Below are positions 1-5,811 of a stretch of 6,582 bases of DNA, one piece after another (the first letter of the stretch is position 1; each line of letters starts with the position of its first letter). Made by a program: the position numbers and the translations under genes. Under the pieces are notes generated by a model, which did not search any database, was not told the DNA's origin, and worked only from the letters and a program-made list of their open reading frames with translations. The stretch spans positions 1 through 6,582 of the forward strand of contig JAFADM010000368.1 in assembly GCA_023424865.1 (NCBI GenBank). The letters run 5' to 3'. The DNA is from Bacillota bacterium (GTDB lineage: Bacteria; Bacillota_A; Clostridia; DSM-8532).

Positions 1-356
1 ACGCTGTTGGCAGCAATAAGGCCGCCCAGCCAGAGCAGCAGGGCTCCCGCAAAGTGACGCAGCTCAGGCAGCTTTAAAAGAAACACTTCCTTTAAATTCT
101 TCTTCATAAGAATGGCGTATGCCAGAGGAGGAACAAGAATGAGCACTTCGGTGGCTGCAAGTCCCCACAAACCGAAATTCATTTGGAGGTATGGTCCAAA
201 AAGAACAATGAAGAGCATAACCAGAGAAAACACGGTTAAGGAGTGTACCGGTCTTGTTTGTCCATTCTCCCCCTGCTGCAGCTTTCTTCTTGAAATGAGG
301 GAATACGCCAATCCGGCAACAAAACACAGTGCGAAAATAACAGTAAACAAATTCAC
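1..356 (-). CDS. Membrane protein N-terminus, probable CPBP (CAAX protease-like) family; partial
   Basis: This is the first 118 codons of a gene reading off the left edge. The start is GTG at 356-354, preceded by AGGAGGA with a 7-nt gap, and the frame stays open to position 1. The protein begins MNLFTVIFAL and shows four hydrophobic segments, at about residues 2-21, 39-58, 62-86 and 102 onward. They are separated by a polar, basic loop (about 22-38) and a charged KKNLKEVFLLKLPELR stretch (85-100). The pattern of a GLWGL helix, a short charged loop with 'L-K-L-P', then a new helix resembles the N-terminal region of CPBP intramembrane proteases, including those near or fused to ABC-2 permeases. 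That assignment is from memory of the family. The catalytic EExxxR and HxxxH motifs would lie outside the window, so neither activity nor family is proven. The gene has its own extended -10 promoter and diverges from the flavoprotein gene at 552. Confidence 0.75.
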   Translation of the reverse strand, partial: MNLFTVIFALCFVAGLAYSLISRRKLQQGENGQTRPVHSLTVFSLVMLFIVLFGPYLQMNFGLWGLAATEVLILVPPLAYAILMKKNLKEVFLLKLPELRHFAGALLLWLGGLIAANS

Positions 357-363
357 GGGTTTA

Positions 364-370
364 TCCTCCT
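364..370 (-). promoter_or_regulatory. Ribosome binding site fixing the GTG start at 356
   Basis: The minus strand reads AGGAGGA here, 7 nt before GTG at 356-354. No ATG in this frame has a comparable site. The first in-frame ATG is codon 47, inside the second membrane segment. Confidence 0.8.
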
Positions 371-390
371 GCAAAAAATACACTTCAAAC

Positions 391-399
391 ATTATATCA
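391..399 (-). promoter_or_regulatory. Extended -10 promoter for the leftward membrane protein gene
   Basis: The minus strand carries TGATATAAT, a perfect TATAAT preceded by the TG of an extended -10. The predicted start point is near 384, giving a leader of about 28 nt before the GTG at 356. The -35 region at the usual distance (414-419, CATAAA on the minus strand) is poor, which is normal for extended -10 promoters. Confidence 0.6.
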
Positions 400-454
400 T
401 GAATAGCTGCCAGTTTATGCCGAATTATCGAGAAGCACGTCCTTCTATCCCTTA

Positions 455-483
455 TTGACATGAACCAATTGGAAACATATAAT
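455..483 (+). promoter_or_regulatory. Consensus sigma-A promoter of the split-barrel flavoprotein gene
   Basis: TTGACA at 455-460 and TATAAT at 478-483 are separated by exactly 17 nt, so both hexamers and the spacing match the consensus. The predicted start point is near 490, giving a leader of about 62 nt before the ATG at 552. A promoter this strong would give high constitutive expression unless repressed. It overlaps the palindrome at 476-515. Confidence 0.85.
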
Positions 484-515
484 ATTCTGAACATATATGT
501 ATAGTATATTATATG
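476..515. repeat. 40-bp imperfect palindrome over the -10 box and start point; candidate operator
   Basis: The arms CATATAATAT (476-485) and ATATTATATG (506-515) are perfect inverted repeats of 10 bp. The region between them has a perfect palindrome ACATATATGT (491-500) with the same centre, 495.5. Of the 20 symmetric base pairs, 17 match; the mismatches are the pairs involving 486, 489 and 490. The left arm contains the promoter's TATAAT, and the predicted start point (about 490) falls inside. This geometry suits a dimeric or tetrameric repressor that blocks RNA polymerase. AT-richness makes chance symmetry easier, but three nested elements sharing one centre is notable. No repressor gene is next to it that I can identify. 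Confidence 0.6.
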
Positions 516-551
516 CACATTAAAATAATCTTTTAGGAAGGATGTCCTGCT

Positions 552-1007
552 ATGAGTGTAAAAGAAAAAGGCCTTGCCATCATTGCTACAACAAAGCCTC
601 TTATTGTTAACACCATCGGACTTGACGGTTATCCCAATACCCGCATTTTCTACTCCCAGGCCAATGACGGCTATACCATCTATTTTTCCAGCGGAGCCAC
701 TGCCGCAAAGGTTGGTGAAATTGCAGCCAATTCAAAGGTGAGTGCTTATTATGAAAACACAGCCCAGGAAATTACCACCTGGAAGAACGTCGTGGTATAC
801 GGTGACGCGTCACCTCTTGTAAAGGAAGACAGCGACTATGAAAAAGCCCTGTCCCTTCTGAGCCAAAAAAGTCCCAGGTTTAAAAAACGGGTAGAGGACG
901 GCCTTTTACACGAGATGATCATTTATAAAATCACACCCCGGCGGGTGAAGGTACTGGACTACGCCAGCGAACCCCGTGTTGAGCAATTTGAGCTGGGAGC
1001 GGGCTAA
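552..1007 (+). CDS. Pyridoxamine 5'-phosphate oxidase superfamily protein (FMN-binding split barrel)
   Basis: This 151-residue protein is a single small split-barrel domain, the usual length for stand-alone members. Recognisable parts are the first strands with 'LDGYPNTRIFY' (24-34), the central stretch 'IYFSSGATAAKV' (43-54) continuing into 'NSKVSAYYEN' (60-69), the strand 'NVVVYGDA' (79-86), and the closing strand 'IYKITPRRVKVLDY' (124-137). In this superfamily such proteins form dimers that bind FMN, or sometimes F420 or heme. Many are uncharacterised flavoreductases, and true PdxH oxidases are longer. The cofactor and substrate cannot be read from the sequence, so no gene symbol is given. 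There is no signal peptide, so it should be cytoplasmic. The start is supported by AGGAAGGA at 535-542, 9 nt before ATG. It appears monocistronic, with a consensus promoter upstream and a strong terminator that begins inside its last codons. Confidence 0.9.
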   Translation: MSVKEKGLAIIATTKPLIVNTIGLDGYPNTRIFYSQANDGYTIYFSSGATAAKVGEIAANSKVSAYYENTAQEITTWKNVVVYGDASPLVKEDSDYEKALSLLSQKSPRFKKRVEDGLLHEMIIYKITPRRVKVLDYASEPRVEQFELGAG

Positions 1008-1022
1008 TCCCCGCTCCTTTTT
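996..1022 (+). terminator. Intrinsic terminator overlapping the flavoprotein stop codon
   Basis: GGAGCGGG (996-1003) pairs perfectly with CCCGCTCC (1010-1017) to give an 8-bp GC-rich stem with a 6-nt loop, followed by five T residues (1018-1022). The stop codon TAA (1005-1007) sits in the loop, and the left arm encodes the last residues. On the opposite strand no T-run follows the stem, so it should act only rightward. Confidence 0.9.
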
Positions 1023-1033
1023 CGATACTTTAG

Positions 1034-1066
1034 AAAAAGCCATCCCCTTTTAACGGGAACAGGATG
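1034..1066 (-). terminator. Possible weak terminator after the HD-DUF429 gene
   Basis: Reading leftward past the TAG at 1085-1083, CATC...CCC (1066-1063 and 1057-1055) can pair with GGG...GATG (1047-1041), with a 5-nt bulge and a 7-nt loop. GC and a TTTTT run (1038-1034) follow. The stem is interrupted and short, so this is only a candidate. It is the best hairpin seen between the two convergent genes for the leftward transcript. Confidence 0.3.
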
Positions 1067-1082
1067 AGGGGACGTATTACGG

Positions 1083-2348
1083 CTACAACGCAAATACCAT
1101 CTGCATGGGAATGCCCCGGCTGTCTGTCATGGGCTTTTCAGGCAAGGTTCCAAAGCCCTTCTCAAATCCCGCTCTTCCGGTTACCGCAAGACAAAGCGCG
1201 TCCAAACAGTCCTCCAAAAGGCCCTGAAGCTCCGACCGGCTTTCAAGGTGTGCCAGGATCTCCTTCGTTTTAGGATAATGCCTTTCAAGAAGGCTTATTC
1301 TCATGCCAAGGCCCTCCTCCGTATGCTTGCTAAGGGGTATGGGTTTAACTGTATGTCCATCGGAATAGAGCATGGCAAAGCAAACTTCCGGATGACTTTC
1401 CCTGACAACACCCTTAAGCTCAGGCTTTTTTTCCAAAAGAAGATCGATTTCCCGTATTTTCCGGCACAGAGCATGGGACTGTTTACTGATAGCGGTTCCT
1501 AAAAGCATTTTATTCAGGCGGCATGCCTCCTCATAATCCCAGGCATAAACCGCCTGCCTGCAAGGCGCATTAAAAACACAGGAGGCTCGACCTGCCAGTA
1601 TTTTTCTGGCCTCCCCTTCCGGTCTTTTATCCTTTGTACTTTCCGGCAAACCGATGGGCATATCAATAAGCAGGCTATCGCTCCCGCCGTATTTTGTGCA
1701 CAGCTCCTCCATGGTTTTAAAAACAGTCACCTCAAAAGACTCCGACGTAAGGCTTACCGCTAACCAGCCCTTTTTGCACCCATCCACTCCCACACAGAGG
1801 GGATCCTCTTTCCCGTGGGCAAGGCGTCCGAACAGGGATAAAAACTCCTTTTCCACATCGGCAAAGGCTCTTTGGGAAAAATTGTGCTCCATGTATATTG
1901 GGGGTTCCGAGGGGAAAATCCGTTCCTCCGCCAGTATTAAAAACTCGAAATACAGCATGGCGTTATCCACGGATTTTATTTCCAGCAGTTCCTCCTCCGT
2001 CAAGTCTCCAAGGCCGTACTTCCCGTAAATCATCCTCTGGAGCTTTTCCTCTATAACCAGGTATTCGGGCAATCTGGCTTTCACCGGCCGGGTAATGTCG
2101 GAGATATAGCTTTCACTGGCATCGTGTAGAAGACAGGCCAGCTGCACTCTTTTGGAATAGCCCCGTATTATGGCCTCGTGGCAGCAGTTTACCGCATGCT
2201 GCCCTACGGAATAAAAAAGCTTTAAATGGCCGTTGGCACGGGTCATCATGGACAGAGCGTGGGCGATATCCTCAATTTTGATATCCTCAGCAACAGGCTC
2301 CAGAGGATAAAAACGGGTTTTGGTATAGGTTAAAATATACCCCGACAT
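1083..2348 (-). CDS. HD-superfamily phosphohydrolase fused to a DUF429 (RNase H-fold) domain
   Basis: This 421-residue protein has two complete domains. Residues about 1-178 are an HD phosphohydrolase resembling the YfbR-like (COG1896-type) nucleotidases: 'DIAHALSMMTRANGH' (27-41), 'FYSVGQHAVN' with metal-ligand His51, 'LLHDASESY' with His75-Asp76 and Glu79, and 'IKSVDNAMLYFE' with Asp128. Residues about 184-421 are a DUF429 domain, a predicted nuclease of RNase H fold: 'VGVDGCKKGWLAV' with Asp189, 'LLIDMPIGLP' with Asp229, 'RESHPEVCF' with Glu317, and 'EDCLDALCLAV' with Asp380 and Asp383. All expected acidic and metal-binding residues are present in both halves, so neither looks decayed. The junction ('GRLAHGKEDPLCVGVDG') shows no frameshift or internal start. 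HD relatives dephosphorylate nucleotides; no DUF429 reaction is established to my knowledge, so the joint role is unknown. It is probably cytoplasmic. It lies 109 bp downstream of the lyase-like gene on the same strand, perhaps in one operon. Confidence 0.9.
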   Translation of the reverse strand: MSGYILTYTKTRFYPLEPVAEDIKIEDIAHALSMMTRANGHLKLFYSVGQHAVNCCHEAIIRGYSKRVQLACLLHDASESYISDITRPVKARLPEYLVIEEKLQRMIYGKYGLGDLTEEELLEIKSVDNAMLYFEFLILAEERIFPSEPPIYMEHNFSQRAFADVEKEFLSLFGRLAHGKEDPLCVGVDGCKKGWLAVSLTSESFEVTVFKTMEELCTKYGGSDSLLIDMPIGLPESTKDKRPEGEARKILAGRASCVFNAPCRQAVYAWDYEEACRLNKMLLGTAISKQSHALCRKIREIDLLLEKKPELKGVVRESHPEVCFAMLYSDGHTVKPIPLSKHTEEGLGMRISLLERHYPKTKEILAHLESRSELQGLLEDCLDALCLAVTGRAGFEKGFGTLPEKPMTDSRGIPMQMVFAL

Positions 2349-2352
2349 GGTT

Positions 2353-2359
2353 CCTCCTT
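2353..2359 (-). promoter_or_regulatory. Ribosome binding site that decides the HD-DUF429 start
   Basis: The minus strand reads AAGGAGG, 4 nt before ATG at 2348-2346. The frame remains open to a TTG at 2366, but starting there would translate the ribosome binding site itself as Arg-Lys-Gly-Gly. The ATG at 2348 is therefore preferred, and the protein begins MSGYILTYTKTRFYPLEP, which aligns naturally with the start of the HD family. The gap is on the short side. Confidence 0.8.
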
Positions 2360-2457
2360 TTCGCAAATGTTCTTATTCATCCTTCCCCATGAAAACGGCC
2401 TTTTTAACAGGTTATTCCTATTGTACCCGGAAAAGAAAATCCTTTATTCACGGCTAT

Positions 2458-4728
2458 TTACGGCATAAGCTCCCAAAGTGCTGCTTCCTTACCTTTGAGC
2501 CTTAACTGGCCTTTTTTCGTTTCCAATGCCAGCAGCCCTCCTGTTTCCACACTGCGAAGTCCGGTATGTTTCATATCCCCGGGAAGTATATCCTTAACAG
2601 GAACCTCCTGTTCCTCCTCCGAGAGGTTTAAGAAAAAGACGTACTGCTTCTCATCCCCTCCTTTTACAAGAACACCCCTAAGGAATTCCCCGCAGGGAAG
2701 GGAACGGCAGGCTTCGCTGAGGCTTTGGGTTTGTCCGTGGTCCTCTCCGGCAGTGGCCGCATAGCCCAAATCCAAAAGGGTGGCGCCGTCATTGGCTTCA
2801 AAGGCCTTGTCTTTAACGGCGGTTAATAATTCCTCGCAGGAAAGAAAACCCAGTGCATACGATTCCTCCTGAACGTTATTGTAAAAAAGCCCGATTTGCC
2901 TTTTCCCCGGCCTTTTCAGCCACAGGCCGTCGTCCCCGTAAATAAGAACCAGTCCCATAGCGTCATCCGCATTGGCCCACCTGGACAAAAGGGGCCGTGT
3001 CTCTTCTGCAGACATGGATAAAAGCGCTTCCTCCCCTCCTCCATAATAGAGGGTACGCCGGGTGTCATTAAAAAGGTCATTGGGAATTTGGAGATTAATC
3101 CCCTTCACCTCGCTGAAATAGCTTCGGTTAACAGCTCTTGCCCGGTGCAGAACAACCAGGGTGCGGTCGTCTGGAAGCGCGGCGCAGGCCAGCTCCTCCA
3201 CAGCCACCTGCTCTTTGGCCTTTCCTTCCGATAAAAACACGTCGGAAAAGACGGCCATTTGTCCCCAGGTTACAAAGCCGCCGGAAAAGGACCTCTCCTC
3301 ATGGCTTATAATCTCCCGCCAGTTGGTTTTTCCAAGGCCTTTAATCCTGCCCGCCAGGTTTTCCCGCCATTCCGCCATATCACTTGCCTTGAGGGGAACA
3401 CAAAGTCCCTGGGGCTTCTGGGCTGCAAGCCAGGTCCAGGAAGCGCTTCTTTTTGCTCCTCTTGTAAAAACAGATCCGTGATAGCTGTCATGCCAGTCAA
3501 AGCAAGGAGCCTTTTCTTCTGCCGATGTGGTATGCTCCCCGCTCATGGATTCATCCTCCGCCCTTTCATTGTTAATGCCCTCACAAAGCTCCTGCCAGTA
3601 AAGGGCCATGGAAATGGCGGAGGCCCTGTCGCTTTCAAGACGGGTATAATAAATAGGCGATTTCTCATACAGCCCCTTCAGCCGTACGGACAAAAATTGA
3701 CCGTCACCGCCGGCGGCAGCCTCCCTGGCAACAAGCTCCTTCCAGCTTCGAATAAAGTCCAGCGCTTTCTCATCCTTTAAATAGTCATATACAAAATACC
3801 ACATGGGAAGGGCATAGTCCTGGCAGTAGCAGTAGCGTACCCGGGTATCTCCGCCTATGCGCAGAAGGCGTCCGTCAGGAAAGGTGCACTGTTTTATAAG
3901 CTGCCACAGGGGCTTTACGTTGTGATAAAGGGAGGGCGGGGGCTTTATCCCTTCCTTTTTGTATTTGAAGTGCAGCATGGCCGTATTGGAAAGGCAGATA
4001 ACCATATAGCCCACATTCATGTAGCCGTGGTGATTAAGAGCCAGGCTTTCAAAAAAGTTATAGCCGGCATGCCACTGTGAAAGAGGCTTGCCTTCAATAA
4101 TCCGGGAGGATTGGGCGTCTTCGGGAAGGCTAATGGCATTTAAAAGAAAGGCGGTTCCCTTCTCCCGGTATTGGGCTGCTCTTGGGGTATCGGAATACAT
4201 AAGGGCCGTCCTGTGAAGCAGGGCGCCGTTCCATAGGTTGCTTTCGGGCTTGTTATCCTTTACAGGGCCTGCAACGATGGCGTAATAATCCATAAGCCAG
4301 TCGCATTCCGATACCAGCACCTTTTGAAGCAAGGCCTTATCCTCAGCGGTAAGGCAGTCCCAAAGGGCGTCCACTCCATGCATCATCCGTTCGGTGCCCA
4401 GAGCGCTTATCCAGGTATGGCCCCATTTTCTCCCGTCCATGCAGGTATGGCTTCCTTCAATATGGCTTTCAAGACAAAAGCGCAAAAGGCCCAGCGCCGT
4501 TTCTCTGAGCTCTGCCGCCTTGCCGTCTCCTTCATCGTTTTCTTTTGTTAACACGGCCATTACCGCATAGGCGGAAAAGCCTTTTTGCTGTGTCTGCATC
4601 CCCCATCCGTCATAGCCAGTCCCGTAGCAAATCAGACCGGGCCTTTGAGGGCATTTGTACAAATAACGCTGAGAGCTTAACACCCAGCTTTCCAGAAGCT
4701 CCTTGTAGCCTTCATAGACATTTCTCAT
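2458..4728 (-). CDS. Putative (alpha/alpha)-toroid polysaccharide lyase or glycosidase, heparinase II/III-like
   Basis: This is a 756-residue protein with no signal peptide or membrane segment. Residues about 1-385 are helical and rich in aromatics, as in the (alpha/alpha) toroid of polysaccharide lyases and related enzymes. Notable motifs are 'SNLWNGALLHRTALMY' (163-178), 'FFESLALNHHGYMNVGYM' (225-242) and 'DGRLLRIGGDTRVRY' (285-299). The NHHGY segment resembles the Asn/His-Gly-Tyr active-site signatures of lyases of this fold. After an acidic linker (about 386-408), residues about 410 onward look beta-rich ('SYHGSVFTRGAKRSASWTW', 415-433), as in the beta-sandwich that follows the toroid, and a C-terminal part (about 690-756) may be a further small beta domain. 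The likely role is cleavage of an imported uronate-containing or similar oligosaccharide; substrate and family number cannot be assigned. The start is ATG with GGAGG at 4741-4737, 8 nt away. It diverges from an AraC regulator, which probably controls it. Confidence 0.8.
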   Translation of the reverse strand: MRNVYEGYKELLESWVLSSQRYLYKCPQRPGLICYGTGYDGWGMQTQQKGFSAYAVMAVLTKENDEGDGKAAELRETALGLLRFCLESHIEGSHTCMDGRKWGHTWISALGTERMMHGVDALWDCLTAEDKALLQKVLVSECDWLMDYYAIVAGPVKDNKPESNLWNGALLHRTALMYSDTPRAAQYREKGTAFLLNAISLPEDAQSSRIIEGKPLSQWHAGYNFFESLALNHHGYMNVGYMVICLSNTAMLHFKYKKEGIKPPPSLYHNVKPLWQLIKQCTFPDGRLLRIGGDTRVRYCYCQDYALPMWYFVYDYLKDEKALDFIRSWKELVAREAAAGGDGQFLSVRLKGLYEKSPIYYTRLESDRASAISMALYWQELCEGINNERAEDESMSGEHTTSAEEKAPCFDWHDSYHGSVFTRGAKRSASWTWLAAQKPQGLCVPLKASDMAEWRENLAGRIKGLGKTNWREIISHEERSFSGGFVTWGQMAVFSDVFLSEGKAKEQVAVEELACAALPDDRTLVVLHRARAVNRSYFSEVKGINLQIPNDLFNDTRRTLYYGGGEEALLSMSAEETRPLLSRWANADDAMGLVLIYGDDGLWLKRPGKRQIGLFYNNVQEESYALGFLSCEELLTAVKDKAFEANDGATLLDLGYAATAGEDHGQTQSLSEACRSLPCGEFLRGVLVKGGDEKQYVFFLNLSEEEQEVPVKDILPGDMKHTGLRSVETGGLLALETKKGQLRLKGKEAALWELMP

Positions 4729-4809
4729 TCAATACGCCTCCATAGTGCTTTATTAATGACTTTTACACTTATCCTCAAATTAATCTTAGGTCTTTAAGCA
4801 AGGAATGTC

Positions 4810-4838
4810 TTTGTAAAAAAGCAAACGGGGTTTGTCAA
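4810..4838 (-). promoter_or_regulatory. Sigma-A promoter of the lyase-like gene
   Basis: On the minus strand TTGACA (4838-4833) is followed, after 17 nt, by TACAAA (4815-4810), a perfect -35 with a 4/6 -10. A weak -10 of this kind is typical of activator-dependent promoters. The predicted start point near 4803 gives a leader of about 75 nt before ATG at 4728. The -35 lies in the first GTTTGTCA repeat. Confidence 0.6.
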
Positions 4839-4855
4839 AAATAAACCGTTTGTCA
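4821..4855. repeat. Direct and inverted repeats in the araC/lyase control region; candidate AraC-type operator
   Basis: GTTTGTCA occurs at 4830-4837 and 4848-4855, a direct repeat with an 18-bp period. CAAACGG (4822-4828) and CCGTTTG (4846-4852) add a perfect 7-bp inverted repeat around 4837. A looser copy, CTTTGTAA, is at 4809-4816, overlapping the leftward -10. AraC-family proteins usually bind direct repeats spaced by about two helical turns, so these are good candidates for sites of the adjacent regulator. Each GTTTGTCA copy overlaps one -35 box, the first leftward and the second rightward. Confidence 0.6.
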
Positions 4856-4878
4856 TATTAAATGCCGAAGTCTATAAT
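4850..4878 (+). promoter_or_regulatory. Sigma-A promoter of the AraC-family regulator
   Basis: TTGTCA (4850-4855, 5/6 match) and TATAAT (4873-4878, perfect) are separated by 17 nt. The predicted start point is near 4885, only about 15 nt before the ATG at 4900. The leader would consist almost entirely of the ribosome binding site AGAGAGGTGG (4886-4895). The -35 lies within the second GTTTGTCA repeat, so self-regulation is plausible. Confidence 0.75.
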
Positions 4879-4899
4879 GATGGCTAGAGAGGTGGACTT

Positions 4900-5763
4900 A
4901 TGGAAATTATCAGGATGCCCTTTTCCCAAATAGCCCCTTGTCTCCGTTTCATTGACAGGGTACGGCTTTCCCCCTCCGTCCCGCCTGTGCTGAAAACCTG
5001 CTACGACAACCGCATACAGTATATTGCAGGAGGAAAAGGCGCCCTGGAAATAGCCGGAAGGCTTTATCCCTGCCAGGAGGGGGATCTGTTCTACTGGCCC
5101 CCGGCTACCCCTTACCGTGTGGAAAGGGATAAGGAGGACCCGGCAGTCATTATTCAGGTATGCTTTGATTTCGTGAAGGTCGGCCATCCCCCCATACCGC
5201 CCTTTGTCCGGCTGGATGCCTACAGGTCGGAGCTTGCGACTCAAAGAATACATTTTATAGGCAAGTCCCTTTTTAACGAGCCCTTTAAATTACAGAAGTT
5301 TTATGCCGGCGAGGATCTGCTCCAGGTCATGGTTCAGCAGCATGTTCAGCAACGCATTCACTATTCCGAGCTTTCCGACGGCCTTCTAAAGGCGCTTTTA
5401 ATGCTCATAGCCCAAAGAGGCTCCCTGTCCGGGGAAAAAAAGAGCTCCCCTGAAACCGCGGACAGGCTTATAGCCTATATCCACAGTCATCTCGGGGAGC
5501 CCCTTGATAATATAAACCTGGGAAGGGCTCTTCATTTTCATCCCAATTCCGTCAACCGCATTATGGTTTCGGCAACTGGGGTATCCCTTCACCGGTATGT
5601 CCTCCGGGCTAAAATACATAAAGCCGCGGAGCTTCTTTCCACAGAAGGCCTTACCGTTACTGAAACGGCTCAGGCACTGGGTTTTTCGGATATCAGCCAT
5701 TTTTCCCGCACCTTTAAGCGCTTGACAGGCAAAACGCCTTCTGCTGTCATTGAGCAGCTTTAG
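4900..5763 (+). CDS. AraC-family transcriptional regulator with N-terminal sensor domain
   Basis: This 287-residue protein has the standard AraC layout and length. Residues about 1-170 form a likely cupin-type ligand-binding and dimerisation domain: 'YIAGGKGALEIAGRLY' (41-56) and 'GDLFYWPPATPYRVER' (61-76) match the conserved strands where the promoter-bound sensor folds around a small molecule. After a linker (about 172-186), residues 187-287 hold two helix-turn-helix units. The first runs about 202-224 ('LGRALHFHPNSVNRIM'); the second carries the family signature 'VTETAQALGFSDISHFSRTF' (253-272), followed by 'KRLTGKTPSAV' (273-283). The ligand is probably a sugar or uronate, inferred only from the divergent lyase-like gene. 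The most likely role is activation of that gene, with possible control of its own. ATG at 4900 is preceded by AGAGAGGTGG. No clear terminator follows; the gene is convergent with the stalk protein gene, 48 bp away. Confidence 0.93.
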   Translation: MEIIRMPFSQIAPCLRFIDRVRLSPSVPPVLKTCYDNRIQYIAGGKGALEIAGRLYPCQEGDLFYWPPATPYRVERDKEDPAVIIQVCFDFVKVGHPPIPPFVRLDAYRSELATQRIHFIGKSLFNEPFKLQKFYAGEDLLQVMVQQHVQQRIHYSELSDGLLKALLMLIAQRGSLSGEKKSSPETADRLIAYIHSHLGEPLDNINLGRALHFHPNSVNRIMVSATGVSLHRYVLRAKIHKAAELLSTEGLTVTETAQALGFSDISHFSRTFKRLTGKTPSAVIEQL

Positions 5764-5811
5764 TCCGGGGATTATTGCTGATGTCCGGTTTCATCTGCCT
5801 TATGCCAGGCT

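Noticed and set aside
64..402. Open frames on both strands (minus 64-327; plus 112-402)
   Set aside because: Both overlap the GTG-started membrane protein in other frames, lack good ribosome binding sites and have no recognisable protein character.
508..513. TATAAT on the minus strand in the right arm of the palindrome, as a second leftward promoter
   Set aside because: The position expected for its -35 (531-536) reads CTAAAA, a poor match, and no TG extension precedes it. The extended -10 at 391-399 is a better source for the leftward gene.
2349..2366. TTG at 2366 as the start of the HD-DUF429 gene
   Set aside because: It would place the AAGGAGG ribosome binding site inside the coding sequence; ATG at 2348 directly follows that site.
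2402..2425. Small inverted repeat (AACAGG/CCTATT) between the lyase-like and HD-DUF429 genes
   Set aside because: It is a 6-bp stem with one mismatch and is followed by A residues, not T, in the leftward transcript, so it is not an intrinsic terminator.
3259..3780. 173-codon open frame on the plus strand
   Set aside because: It lies antisense inside the lyase-like gene. Its composition (clusters of Pro, Gly, Lys and Cys without domain pattern) and lack of a ribosome binding site mark it as a shadow.
4858..5253. 131-codon minus-strand frame opposite the start of the AraC gene
   Set aside because: It is antisense to a clearly recognised AraC-family protein, shows no known domain and has no good start site.
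5797..5810. GCCT/AGGC hairpin after the AraC gene as a terminator
   Set aside because: The stem is only 4 bp and the following T-run is broken, so it is too weak to call.
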